In this document: in pieces, positions 1 through 6,427 of the stretch | Layout of the letters: the number at the start of each line of letters is the position of its first letter | Position numbering within the stretch: the first letter of the stretch is position 1 | Source: CAYNFH01 sp964396385 | GTDB lineage: Bacteria > Armatimonadota > Chthonomonadetes > Chthonomonadales > CAJBBX01 | Direction: 5' to 3' | Assembly: GCA_964396385.1 (NCBI GenBank) | Contig: CAYNFH010000093.1 | Coordinates: 1-23,520, forward strand | DNA length: 23,520 nucleotides | Translations under genes and position numbers: made by a program | Notes under the pieces: model-generated | Seen by the model: only the letters and a program-made list of their open reading frames with translations | Databases searched by the model: none | Told to the model about the DNA's origin: nothing

Positions 1-2
1 CC

Positions 3-131
3 GGCACGCCCGAGGAGGTCGCCCAGGTACCCGAATCTCACACCGGCCGCTTCCTCCAGAAGGTCCTGACCCACCAGCCCCTGTACGAGCCGCCGAAGAA
101 GCGCACAAGAGCAAAGGCGACGGCAAGCTAG
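3..131 (+). CDS. uvrA: UvrA excinuclease ATPase subunit, C-terminal end only (partial)
   Basis: The reading frame open from the window edge to the TAG at 129-131 gives 42 residues beginning GTPEEVAQVPESHTGRFL, which matches the conserved extreme C-terminus of UvrA (GTPEEVA...SHTGR.L). UvrA is the damage-sensing ABC-type ATPase of nucleotide excision repair and loads UvrB on lesions. The rest lies upstream of the window. The tail is basic (PPKKRTRAKATAS). The UvrC gene lies 1.2 kb downstream on the same strand, so two excision-repair genes are close here with one membrane protein gene between them. The fragment is short, but this motif is highly characteristic. Confidence 0.88.
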   Translation, partial: GTPEEVAQVPESHTGRFLQKVLTHQPLYEPPKKRTRAKATAS

Positions 132-196
132 GCCGCCTTTCTCTTTGCACTGTCCCGCCTCCACCCGAACGATTCCTCCCGGCCGGGCGTCCTAAG

Positions 197-243
197 TACC
201 GCGCGTCCAGACGCGCGGTAAGGACCGCGGCCACGGCCGCGGT
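197..243. terminator. Two adjacent perfect hairpins after uvrA
   Basis: The first hairpin is TACCGCGCGT (197-206), loop CCAG, ACGCGCGGTA (211-220), a 10-bp perfect stem. Four bases later ACCGCGGCC (224-232) pairs with GGCCGCGGT (235-243) around a 2-base loop. No T-run follows either one, so they are not canonical intrinsic terminators. Their place between uvrA and the next gene suggests transcription termination or mRNA end protection. They stop just before the GGGAGGGG ribosome binding site of the next gene. Confidence 0.4.
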
Positions 244-260
244 GTGGGAGGGGTAAGAGA

Positions 261-1111
261 ATGGATGTGAACACCGCCGGATTGGCCGCGGCTNNNNNNN
301 NNNCGCGGCTTGGACGGCCTTTATGGTGTGGGTGCCGCGATTCGTCGCCTTCCTGGTCGTCCTGCTCATCGGCTACTTCGTGGCCAGGGCACTGCGGGAC
401 CTGACTGTAAAGGGACTCCGCCGCACCCGGTTCGACAGCGTCATCGAGCGCGTGGGCATCCGGGAGACGCTGGAGCGCTCCGGCTACGACGCCGCGGGGA
501 TCGTGGCGCTGCTCGTCTACTACGGCGTCTGGCTTTTCACTCTGGAGATCGCCTTCGGCGTCTTCGGTCCCAATGCCATCAGTGACGTGCTGAACCGTAT
601 GATCGCGTTCCTGCCGAACATCTTCGTGGCCCTCGCCATCATCGTGGTGGCCGGGTTCATCGGCTCCGCCGTGAAGCAGATCGTGCAGGCGGCCCTCGGC
701 GGATTGAGCTACGGCCGGTACCTGGCGAATGCGGCCTCTATCGGCATCGTGGTGGTGGGAGTCTTTGCGGCGCTGAGCCAGCTCAACATCGCGCCGATGA
801 TCGTCAACGGCCTCTTCTACGCCCTGCTGGCGATTGTCACCGGCTCGGCCATCGTGGCGATTGGCGGCGGCGGAATCCGGCCGATGCGGGCGCAGTGGGA
901 GAAGGCGCTGAACCGCGTGGAGCAAGAGGCGCCACGTCTCCGCATGGAGATGGGCGGTGCCGCCCCGCGGACCCGGCCCTGGGCGCCTCCCGTGCAGTCG
1001 GCGGGTTTGGCGACCCAGGCGGAGATGAACCTGCTCCTCCAGACCACGGAGCCGCTCTCGCCGGAAGAGCTGGACCAGTATGGCGAGGAGCCCTACCGGC
1101 GCACCGCGTGA
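261..1111 (+). CDS. Conserved-TM-helix membrane protein (small mechanosensitive channel-like), broken by an assembly gap
   Basis: The readable body runs from about 305 to 1111. It has about five hydrophobic segments: VPRFVAFLVVLLIGYF, AAGIVALLVYYGVWLF, IFVALAIIVVAGFIG, IGIVVVGVFAALS and NGLFYALLAIVTGSAIVAIG. The pattern of a membrane helix followed by basic residues and FDSVIERVGIRE resembles the conserved TM-helix repeat proteins (PF05552) related to small mechanosensitive channels. I place the start at ATG 261 because GGGAGGGG lies about 7 bp before it and MDVNTAGLAAA leads into the gap. The ten Ns at 294-303 are a nominal gap: joining the two sides in frame needs a gap length of 2 modulo 3, which 10 is not. 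The 70-residue tail is hydrophilic and proline-rich. The start is inferred; the family call is moderate. Confidence 0.65.
294..303. other. Assembly gap (10 N)
   Basis: Ten ambiguous bases mark a scaffold join of unknown true length. It falls inside the 5' end of the membrane protein gene and shifts the reading frame if taken literally. Confidence 0.98.
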
Positions 1112-1136
1112 ACGGCAGGCGGCAGGGCTAACGCAC

Positions 1137-1258
1137 CGCCACACCGCGCCGGGCTCGAACCCCGGCGCTATTGAGAGGAAACCCGGCTGAAGCCGGCTCA
1201 GCAGCCCAAAGGGGTTTTCCTCCAATAGCCGGTGGGTTTAGCCTCCGGCGGGGTGGCG
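1137..1258. repeat. Large imperfect palindrome between the membrane protein gene and uvrC
   Basis: The left arm 1137-1184 and the right arm 1211-1258 are imperfect reverse complements over about 48 bp; for example GCTATTGAGAGGAAACCC on the left matches the reverse complement of GGGGTTTTCCTCCAATAGC on the right. The centre (1186-1202) holds a smaller stem, GCTGA/TCAGC. The whole unit could fold into one long hairpin. The structure resembles REP/MITE-type dispersed elements. It encodes nothing I recognise. Confidence 0.55.
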
Positions 1259-1304
1259 GCGCGGATTCCGTATCGGTGATCGGCCCTGCCACCGGCTGCT
1301 GTTG

Positions 1305-1310
1305 TATAAT
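1305..1310 (+). promoter_or_regulatory. Candidate -10 box for uvrC
   Basis: A perfect TATAAT lies 35 bp before the uvrC start codon in otherwise GC-rich DNA. No convincing -35 hexamer sits 16-18 bp upstream, so the promoter call rests on the -10 alone. Confidence 0.4.
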
Positions 1311-1345
1311 AGGTAATCCCAAATGGTCCCTAGAAGTACGGTTCC

Positions 1346-3223
1346 ATGCGCCGCCCCGAGCTCCAGGAAAAGCTTCAATCCCTGCCCGCCAAGCCCGGCT
1401 GTTACCTCTACAAAGACCACAACAGCCAGATAATCTACGTCGGCAAGGCCGTCAACCTCCGGAACCGCGTCCGCTCCTACTTCCAGAAGAGCGCGAACCT
1501 CACGCCCAAGACTCGTCGCCTCGTGGAGGCGGTGCAGGACCTAGAGTACATCGTCGTCGAGACCGAGCTCGAGGCGTTAGTCCTCGAGTGCAACCTCATC
1601 AAGAAGTACCAGCCCCATTACAACGTGCGGCTGCGGGACGACAAGCAGTATCCCTACCTCTGCATCACCCTCACGGAGCCCTTTCCGCGCCTCCTGCTGA
1701 CCCGGCGTGTGCGCCAGGACGGCAACAAGTACTTCGGCCCGTACTCCGGCTCACGCGCCGTCTACGCCACGATGGACCTCATCAAGCGCATCTTCCCCAT
1801 CGTGTCGTGCGGGAAACCGTTCACCGGTCAGCGGGTGCAGGCGCCCTGCCTCTACTACCACATGGGCCAGTGCCTAGCGCCCTGTGCCGGGCTGGCAGAC
1901 AAGGAGGAGTACCGGCAGGCCGTCAAAGACGTTATCTCCTTCCTGGAGGGGCGGCCGGAGCGCATCGTCAAGGACCTGCGCGAGCAGATGGAGGAGTCCG
2001 CGGAGAACCTGCAGTTCGAGCGCGCCGCCCGGCTGCGGGATCAGATCAGCGCCGTGGAAGAAGTCATGTCGCGCCAGAAGGTGATCAGCTCCCAGGCCAT
2101 CGATCAGGACGTGGTGGCCGTGGTGGGCGAGGACGGCGGCAAGTGCGTGCAGATGTTCTACATCCGCGGCGGCAAGCTCATCGGCCAGAACTCCTTCCTC
2201 CTGGAGGATCCGGGGGTCCAAGAACCTGACGAGGCCACTCACGACTCACGACTCACGACTCACGACTCCGAGGGCGAGGCCGTCCAGGAGTTCATCAAGC
2301 AGTACTACCAGGACGCCGCCTACGTGCCCCAGGAGATCCTGCTGCCGTGCGACATTGATGAGGTGAACATTGTGCAGCAGTGGCTCCGGCAGAAGCGGGG
2401 GAGCAAGGTGGAGATCACCGTGCCCTCGCGGGGCGACAAGAAGCGGCTGGTGGAGATGGCCGCCGAGAACGCGGGGCACGCGCTGGAGCAGATCAAGGCG
2501 GAGATGCGCGCCAAGCTGGGCAACACGGAGCGCGCGCTGACGGAGCTTGGCGAGGCCTTGGGCCTGGAGGGGCCGCCCCGCCGCATCGAGTGCTTCGACA
2601 TCTCCAACTTCCAGGGCGATCACTTCGTGGGCTCCATGGTGGTTTGCACGGATGGCCAGATGGACAAGGCCGAGTACCGCCGGTTCAAGATTAAGGTCCA
2701 CGAGAACAAGCCAGACGACTTCGCCATGATCCGCGAGGTCGTTACGCGCCGGCTACAGGAGGGTAAGGCCGGCAACCCCAAGTTCGCGCGGCTGCCGGAT
2801 CTCATCGTGGTGGATGGGGGCAGGGGACAGCTCGCCTCCGGCGTGGCCGCGCTGGAGACCGTCGGCATGAGTCTGCCCATCTGCGGCCTCGCTAAACGGT
2901 TCGAGCACATCTTCGTGCCAAAGGAGCCGGACCCGGTCATCCTGCCCCGCACCTCTCAGGCGCTCTACCTCATGCAGCGCATCCGCGACGAGGCCCATCG
3001 CTTCGCCAACGCGTACCGAATCACGCTCCAGAGCAAGAAGCAGACGCAGAGCGCGCTGGACCACATCCCCGGCATCGGCCCCACGCGCCGCCGCGCACTC
3101 CTCAAGCACTTCGGCTCGCTGGAGAAGGTTCGCTGCGCCACCCTGGAGGAGCTCGCCTCCGCCCCCAAGATGAACCGCCAGGCTGCCGAATCCGTCTACA
3201 CCCACCTCCAGACCAGCGCTTAG
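1346..3223 (+). CDS. uvrC: UvrC, excinuclease ABC nuclease subunit
   Basis: UvrC makes both incisions around a lesion in nucleotide excision repair. The 625 residues show the full family layout: an N-terminal GIY-YIG nuclease domain (PGCYLYKD at 17-24, YVGKA at 31-35), a UVR domain for UvrB contact around residues 210-240 (AENLQFERAARLRDQI), the RNase H-like nuclease core (IECFDISNFQG, then LIVVDGGRGQL) and a C-terminal helix-hairpin-helix pair (IPGIGPTRRRALLKHFGS). Length is close to the usual ~600. Start ATG 1346 gives the expected MRRPELQEKL lead, though no strong ribosome site precedes it. An extra segment at residues about 290-312 (ATHDSRLTTHDSEGE) comes from a heptamer repeat in the DNA and replaces a normally short linker. 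Confidence 0.96.
   Translation: MRRPELQEKLQSLPAKPGCYLYKDHNSQIIYVGKAVNLRNRVRSYFQKSANLTPKTRRLVEAVQDLEYIVVETELEALVLECNLIKKYQPHYNVRLRDDKQYPYLCITLTEPFPRLLLTRRVRQDGNKYFGPYSGSRAVYATMDLIKRIFPIVSCGKPFTGQRVQAPCLYYHMGQCLAPCAGLADKEEYRQAVKDVISFLEGRPERIVKDLREQMEESAENLQFERAARLRDQISAVEEVMSRQKVISSQAIDQDVVAVVGEDGGKCVQMFYIRGGKLIGQNSFLLEDPGVQEPDEATHDSRLTTHDSEGEAVQEFIKQYYQDAAYVPQEILLPCDIDEVNIVQQWLRQKRGSKVEITVPSRGDKKRLVEMAAENAGHALEQIKAEMRAKLGNTERALTELGEALGLEGPPRRIECFDISNFQGDHFVGSMVVCTDGQMDKAEYRRFKIKVHENKPDDFAMIREVVTRRLQEGKAGNPKFARLPDLIVVDGGRGQLASGVAALETVGMSLPICGLAKRFEHIFVPKEPDPVILPRTSQALYLMQRIRDEAHRFANAYRITLQSKKQTQSALDHIPGIGPTRRRALLKHFGSLEKVRCATLEELASAPKMNRQAAESVYTHLQTSA
2237..2268 (+). repeat. Heptamer tandem repeat ACTCACG inside uvrC
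   Basis: Four exact ACTCACG units plus a partial fifth lie in frame inside uvrC and encode THDSRLTTHDS at residues 298-308. Because 7 is not a multiple of 3, successive units are read in different frames. It belongs to the same period-7 class as the repeats at 4532, 6344, 6391, 8043 and 8098. Confidence 0.85.
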
Positions 3224-3256
3224 CCTGACCTGTAGCCCGATCCGGGTACGCTATGT

Positions 3257-4507
3257 GTGACCATTTGGGAGGATCGGGTTAGTTTGGATATAAAGGCACA
3301 GGTTGCGCTCCTGAAGCGGGGGACGGTCGGGATTGTCCCCGAGAATGGGCTGGAGGAGAAGCTCTCCAAGAGCCGGAAGACCGACAAGCCCCTCCAGGTC
3401 AAGCTCGGGCTGGACCCCACCGCGCCGGACATCCACCTGGGGTTCGCCGTCGTCCTGCGTAAGCTCCGCCAGTTTCAGGACCTGGGCCACCAGGTGGTGC
3501 TCATCATCGGCGACGGCACCGCGCTCATCGGCGATCCTTCCGGCCGCTCCGCCACACGGCCCATGCTTTCGGAGGAGCAGATCCAGGAGAACGCCCGAAC
3601 CTACGTGGACCAGCTCAGCCAGATCCTGGACCGCGAGCGCACCACCGTCCGCTTCAATAGCGAGTGGCTAGCCCCGCTCCATTTCGCGGACATCGTCCGG
3701 CTCTGCAGCCGGGTCACGGTCGCCCGGATCCTGGAGCGCGAGGACTTTACGAGACGCCTCAAGGAGGGCATACCGCTCGGACTGCACGAGATCCTGTACC
3801 CGCTGGCGCAGGCCTACGATTCGGTTGCCGTCGAGGCGGACATCGAGCTGGGCGGCACGGACCAGACCTTCAACATCCTGATGGGCCGCGACCTCCAGAC
3901 ACAGTTCGGGCAGGACCCGCAGGTCGCGCTCTTCACGCCGCTGTTGGTGGGCCTGGACGGCGAGAAGAAGATGAGCAAGTCGCTGGGCAACTACGTGGGC
4001 ATCAGCGAGCCCCCGGACGACATGTATGGCAAGCTCATGTCCATCTCGGACGAGCTCATGCCGGCCTACTTCGAGCTCTGCACCCAGGTGCCCATGGATG
4101 AGGTTGAGCGCCTGATAGAGGATGCGCGGGCAGGTCGGGAGAATCCCAAGAACGTGAAGCGCCGGCTGGCGCGGGAGGTAGTGGAGATCTACCACGGCCC
4201 TATGGCGGCTCTGGCGGCGGACGCAGAGTTCGATCGGGTCCACGCACGGCACGAGCGGCCGGCGGAGATCCCGGAGTTCACGCTCCAGCCGGACCTGCTC
4301 AAGGACGGCCGGGTCTGGATCTGCCGGCTTCTCGTCGCCGCCGGGCTGGCAAAGGGGACCGGCGATGCGCGCCGGCTCATCGAGCAGGGCGGCGTACAGT
4401 TGAACGGGGAGAAAGCGCGGGATACCGGTCTGGAGCTGACTCCACAAGAGCTGGACGGTGTGGTGCTCCAGGTGGGCGCCCGCCACTTCACTCGAATCAG
4501 GGCTTAG
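3257..4507 (+). CDS. tyrS: Tyrosyl-tRNA synthetase
   Basis: This class I enzyme attaches tyrosine to tRNA-Tyr. The catalytic fold carries DPTAPDIHLGF (HIGH-equivalent at residues 60-63) and KMSKS at 238-242. The C-terminal S4 RNA-binding domain covers about residues 350-416 (VWICRLLVAAGL...GGVQLNGEKARD). The fourth position of the HIGH-equivalent is Phe, not His. The start is uncertain: GTG 3257 gives 416 residues, while a TTG at 3284 lies 11 bp after GGAGG and would begin LDIKAQVALLKRGT, which also fits the family. It starts 33 bp after uvrC on the same strand, so co-transcription is plausible. Confidence 0.95.
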   Translation: MTIWEDRVSLDIKAQVALLKRGTVGIVPENGLEEKLSKSRKTDKPLQVKLGLDPTAPDIHLGFAVVLRKLRQFQDLGHQVVLIIGDGTALIGDPSGRSATRPMLSEEQIQENARTYVDQLSQILDRERTTVRFNSEWLAPLHFADIVRLCSRVTVARILEREDFTRRLKEGIPLGLHEILYPLAQAYDSVAVEADIELGGTDQTFNILMGRDLQTQFGQDPQVALFTPLLVGLDGEKKMSKSLGNYVGISEPPDDMYGKLMSISDELMPAYFELCTQVPMDEVERLIEDARAGRENPKNVKRRLAREVVEIYHGPMAALAADAEFDRVHARHERPAEIPEFTLQPDLLKDGRVWICRLLVAAGLAKGTGDARRLIEQGGVQLNGEKARDTGLELTPQELDGVVLQVGARHFTRIRA

Positions 4508-4531
4508 GTGGTGAAAAACCTGTTCTGCCTG

Positions 4532-4559
4532 TCACCTATCACCCATCACCCATCACCTA
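4532..4559 (+). repeat. Heptamer tandem repeat TCACCYA between tyrS and the next gene
   Basis: Four consecutive units TCACCTA, TCACCCA, TCACCCA, TCACCTA end four bases before the ATG at 4564 and occupy the place where a ribosome binding site would be expected. Confidence 0.85.
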
Positions 4560-4563
4560 ATCC

Positions 4564-6072
4564 ATGAAACCTCGCCCGGTTATCCTCACCATCCTGGCCA
4601 TAGTCCTGGTGGCCGCCTTCGTAGGTAGGCTTTTCTGGCAGGAACCACAGGCTCATCGCCGGCGCTTCCGCCCGCTTCCTGTGGGACCGCGGGTAGCGCC
4701 TCCATCCCCCTTCACCTTTTCGCCTTCCGGGGGACCGGGACCGCTGCCCGGCTCCGCCCCGGAGGCGCGGCTGACCGCCAACGTGGCTTGCCGCGCGGGC
4801 GCCTACACCCTATCCGTACACTCGATCCGCAGCCTGCTCATGCCGCCCAACTCCTTCGGCATGCCATACTTCGGACCGATGGGGCCGTTCGCGCTGCGCC
4901 TGGAGGTGCTCGGCGACACGGGTGGCGACCTGCTGGTCGACATAGATCCCCACACACTGCGTGCGGTGGACTCCTCCGGCCGCACGCTCACCTGCCAGCC
5001 GGGCACGGAGGTTCGGATTCCGGTTACCGGCGGGATGATCTTTCAGGAGAACATGGAGGCTCCGGACCCGTCCGCCCGTGCGCTCAAGTCGATTGACGGT
5101 ACGCTCCGAGTGGAGACTTCCTCCGGCCACGAGGCCATTCCATTCCACCTGCCTGGAATGCCGTTGCCAAACGGTCCCCGTATTTTCGGCCGGTTCGCCC
5201 CGCGGGAGCTGCCGGCAACCATTGCTCGAACGTTGCCGCCGGGCCTGAGCGTTGTCGCCGGACCGAAGGCGGCGCGACTCCTGGACACCTCCGCCGCCGT
5301 TCCGCTGCCGCGGAGCATGCTGCCGGAGTACCTGGTGCTGGGCGATGGCCAGCCCGCGCAGGTAAGCGTTCCGGATCCGGGCGCCGGCGACCGGGTGAGC
5401 CTGCAGGCCGTCTCCGGGCCTGCAGGCACGATCGACCTGCAGTTGGGATACGGCAGAGAGCGCTGGTCTGGTGAAGTCTGGGATGGCGACGCCTTCCTGG
5501 TGGTGCTGCCGGCCGGCAAGGAGAGCTCGCGGATGGCGCTGATTGTGCGGCTGGGACGCGGAGGTAATCCGCCGCTAGAGGTGCAGGATCCGCAATCGCC
5601 GTTCCTGCCGTCAGACGGTTCAGCCGGCGGCGCGATCGGGTCGGCGGTCATGGTAGGGGATCGTCCCTTCGGCCGGGGGCTGCTCCAGGTGGAGCTTCAG
5701 CTCCGCCAGGGGAGCGCGTGGTCGCAGCCGCGAACGCTGAATGTGTCCGTGCACGAGGACGGCAGCTTCATTCTGCCCAATCTGGCGCCGGGCGAGTATC
5801 GCATGGTGCGCAGAGTTGCGGCACTGGAACCGGTCACGCCGTTCCAGACGGTGATTCCGATACCGCTGTCCGACTACCTGAAGTCGCGTTTCCATACCGC
5901 TGGAGGCAAGTGGACCGGCGAGGAGGTCGCGCCGATAACGGTTCGGTCGGGCCAGCAGACGGATGTTCCCCCGCTGAAGTGGACACCTGCCCGTTCGGCT
6001 GCTTCGGGCCGGCGAACCGGCGTGCAGTTAGTCTGGCTAGACAAGCCGGCAGGCCGGCAGGGCTTCTCCTGA
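4564..6072 (+). CDS. Unrecognised membrane-anchored extracytoplasmic protein
   Basis: I do not recognise this 502-residue protein. Residues 1-24 (MKPRPVILTILAIVLVAAFV) form a signal anchor or signal peptide, followed by a proline-rich stretch (PSPFTFSPSGGPGPLPGS). The remainder looks like beta-rich extracytoplasmic domains. Around residues 390-425 the sequence SVHEDGSFILPNLAPGEYRM resembles the end of a carboxypeptidase-regulatory-like or SpaA-type beta-sandwich (DGSF...L.PGEY). The C-terminus is basic. No catalytic motif is visible. The ATG at 4564 has no Shine-Dalgarno, since the heptamer repeat directly precedes it. A surface or envelope role is the most that can be inferred. Confidence 0.75.
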   Translation: MKPRPVILTILAIVLVAAFVGRLFWQEPQAHRRRFRPLPVGPRVAPPSPFTFSPSGGPGPLPGSAPEARLTANVACRAGAYTLSVHSIRSLLMPPNSFGMPYFGPMGPFALRLEVLGDTGGDLLVDIDPHTLRAVDSSGRTLTCQPGTEVRIPVTGGMIFQENMEAPDPSARALKSIDGTLRVETSSGHEAIPFHLPGMPLPNGPRIFGRFAPRELPATIARTLPPGLSVVAGPKAARLLDTSAAVPLPRSMLPEYLVLGDGQPAQVSVPDPGAGDRVSLQAVSGPAGTIDLQLGYGRERWSGEVWDGDAFLVVLPAGKESSRMALIVRLGRGGNPPLEVQDPQSPFLPSDGSAGGAIGSAVMVGDRPFGRGLLQVELQLRQGSAWSQPRTLNVSVHEDGSFILPNLAPGEYRMVRRVAALEPVTPFQTVIPIPLSDYLKSRFHTAGGKWTGEEVAPITVRSGQQTDVPPLKWTPARSAASGRRTGVQLVWLDKPAGRQGFS

Positions 6073-6104
6073 GAAAAATTCCTGAAAAATATGCAAACAA
6101 CCCC

Positions 6105-6132
6105 TTGACGCGCCGAATTATTCTAGTATAAT
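6105..6132 (+). promoter_or_regulatory. Sigma-70-type promoter for the 6.1-6.3 kb RNA
   Basis: TTGACG (6105-6110) and TATAAT (6127-6132) are separated by 16 bp in a locally AT-rich stretch. It is one of the best housekeeping promoters in the window and predicts a start near 6139. Confidence 0.75.
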
Positions 6133-6138
6133 TGTACA

Positions 6139-6312
6139 CGTCTAGTGGGAACGGACACCGCAGCGCCGGCAACGAGCCCACCGGGACAGCAACCAGATTT
6201 TCCGGATCCTTCGTTGGCGGAGCTTATGTGAAGCGCAGGCAGACTTCATTCTTCCATCGAAGGTAAGTGACAGGCCGCGGTTCCGGGGGGAAAACCGCGG
6301 CCTGTCCTTCTA
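6139..6312 (+). ncRNA. Unassigned non-coding RNA or attenuated leader of about 170 nt
   Basis: The strong promoter at 6105-6132 and the perfect terminator at 6269-6306 delimit a transcript of about 170 nt with no substantial ORF. Internal pairings visible by eye include GTGGG (about 6146) with CCCAC and a small hairpin CTTC-CATC-GAAG (6251-6262). I could not match it to 6S, SRP, tmRNA, RNase P or the common riboswitches. A 12-codon ORF starting at GTG 6228 (GGAG 5 bp upstream) ends at TAA 6264-6266, two bases before the terminator stem, so a leader-peptide attenuator for the ABC ATPase gene at 6428 is an alternative to a free small RNA. Apart from this RNA, 6073-6427 holds only two heptamer repeats and a -10 box. 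Confidence 0.6.
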
Positions 6313-6313
6313 T
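6269..6313 (+). terminator. Intrinsic terminator with perfect 14-bp stem
   Basis: GACAGGCCGCGGTT (6269-6282) pairs perfectly with AACCGCGGCCTGTC (6293-6306) around a 10-base loop and is followed by the pyrimidine-rich CTTCTAT. It closes the 6.1-6.3 kb transcript. Confidence 0.85.
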
Positions 6314-6343
6314 ATGGCCCAGGCGCTGCAGGAGCATTCCCGC

Positions 6344-6364
6344 ACTTCGGACTTCCGACTTCGG
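6344..6364 (+). repeat. Heptamer tandem repeat ACTTCSG
   Basis: Three units ACTTCGG, ACTTCCG, ACTTCGG lie in tandem between the terminator and the ABC ATPase gene. Confidence 0.75.
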
Positions 6365-6390
6365 ACCGCCGTTCTCCGGCTCTGGATCCA

Positions 6391-6411
6391 TCCCTCGTCC
6401 TTCATCCTTGA
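6391..6411 (+). repeat. Degenerate heptamer repeat TCCYTSR
   Basis: Three units TCCCTCG, TCCTTCA, TCCTTGA run at period 7 just upstream of the -10 box of the ABC ATPase gene. The match is weaker than at the other sites and is supported mainly by the neighbouring repeat of the same period. Confidence 0.5.
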
Positions 6412-6416
6412 TCGGC

Positions 6417-6422
6417 TATAAT
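6417..6422 (+). promoter_or_regulatory. Candidate -10 box for a leaderless ABC ATPase mRNA
   Basis: TATAAT ends five bases before the ATG at 6428. Transcription starting 6-7 bp after the box would begin at or next to the start codon, giving a leaderless mRNA. This agrees with the lack of any Shine-Dalgarno there. No clear -35 is seen. Confidence 0.4.
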
Positions 6423-6427
6423 CCCCC

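Noticed and set aside
1137..1170. T-arm-like sequence GGGCTCGAACCCC suggesting a tRNA gene
   Set aside because: No acceptor, D-arm or anticodon arm fits upstream or on the other strand; the segment is an arm of the imperfect palindrome.
6139..6312. 6S RNA, SRP RNA, cobalamin and other common riboswitches as identity of the non-coding RNA
   Set aside because: None of their conserved core sequences could be found, and the ends do not pair as in 6S RNA.
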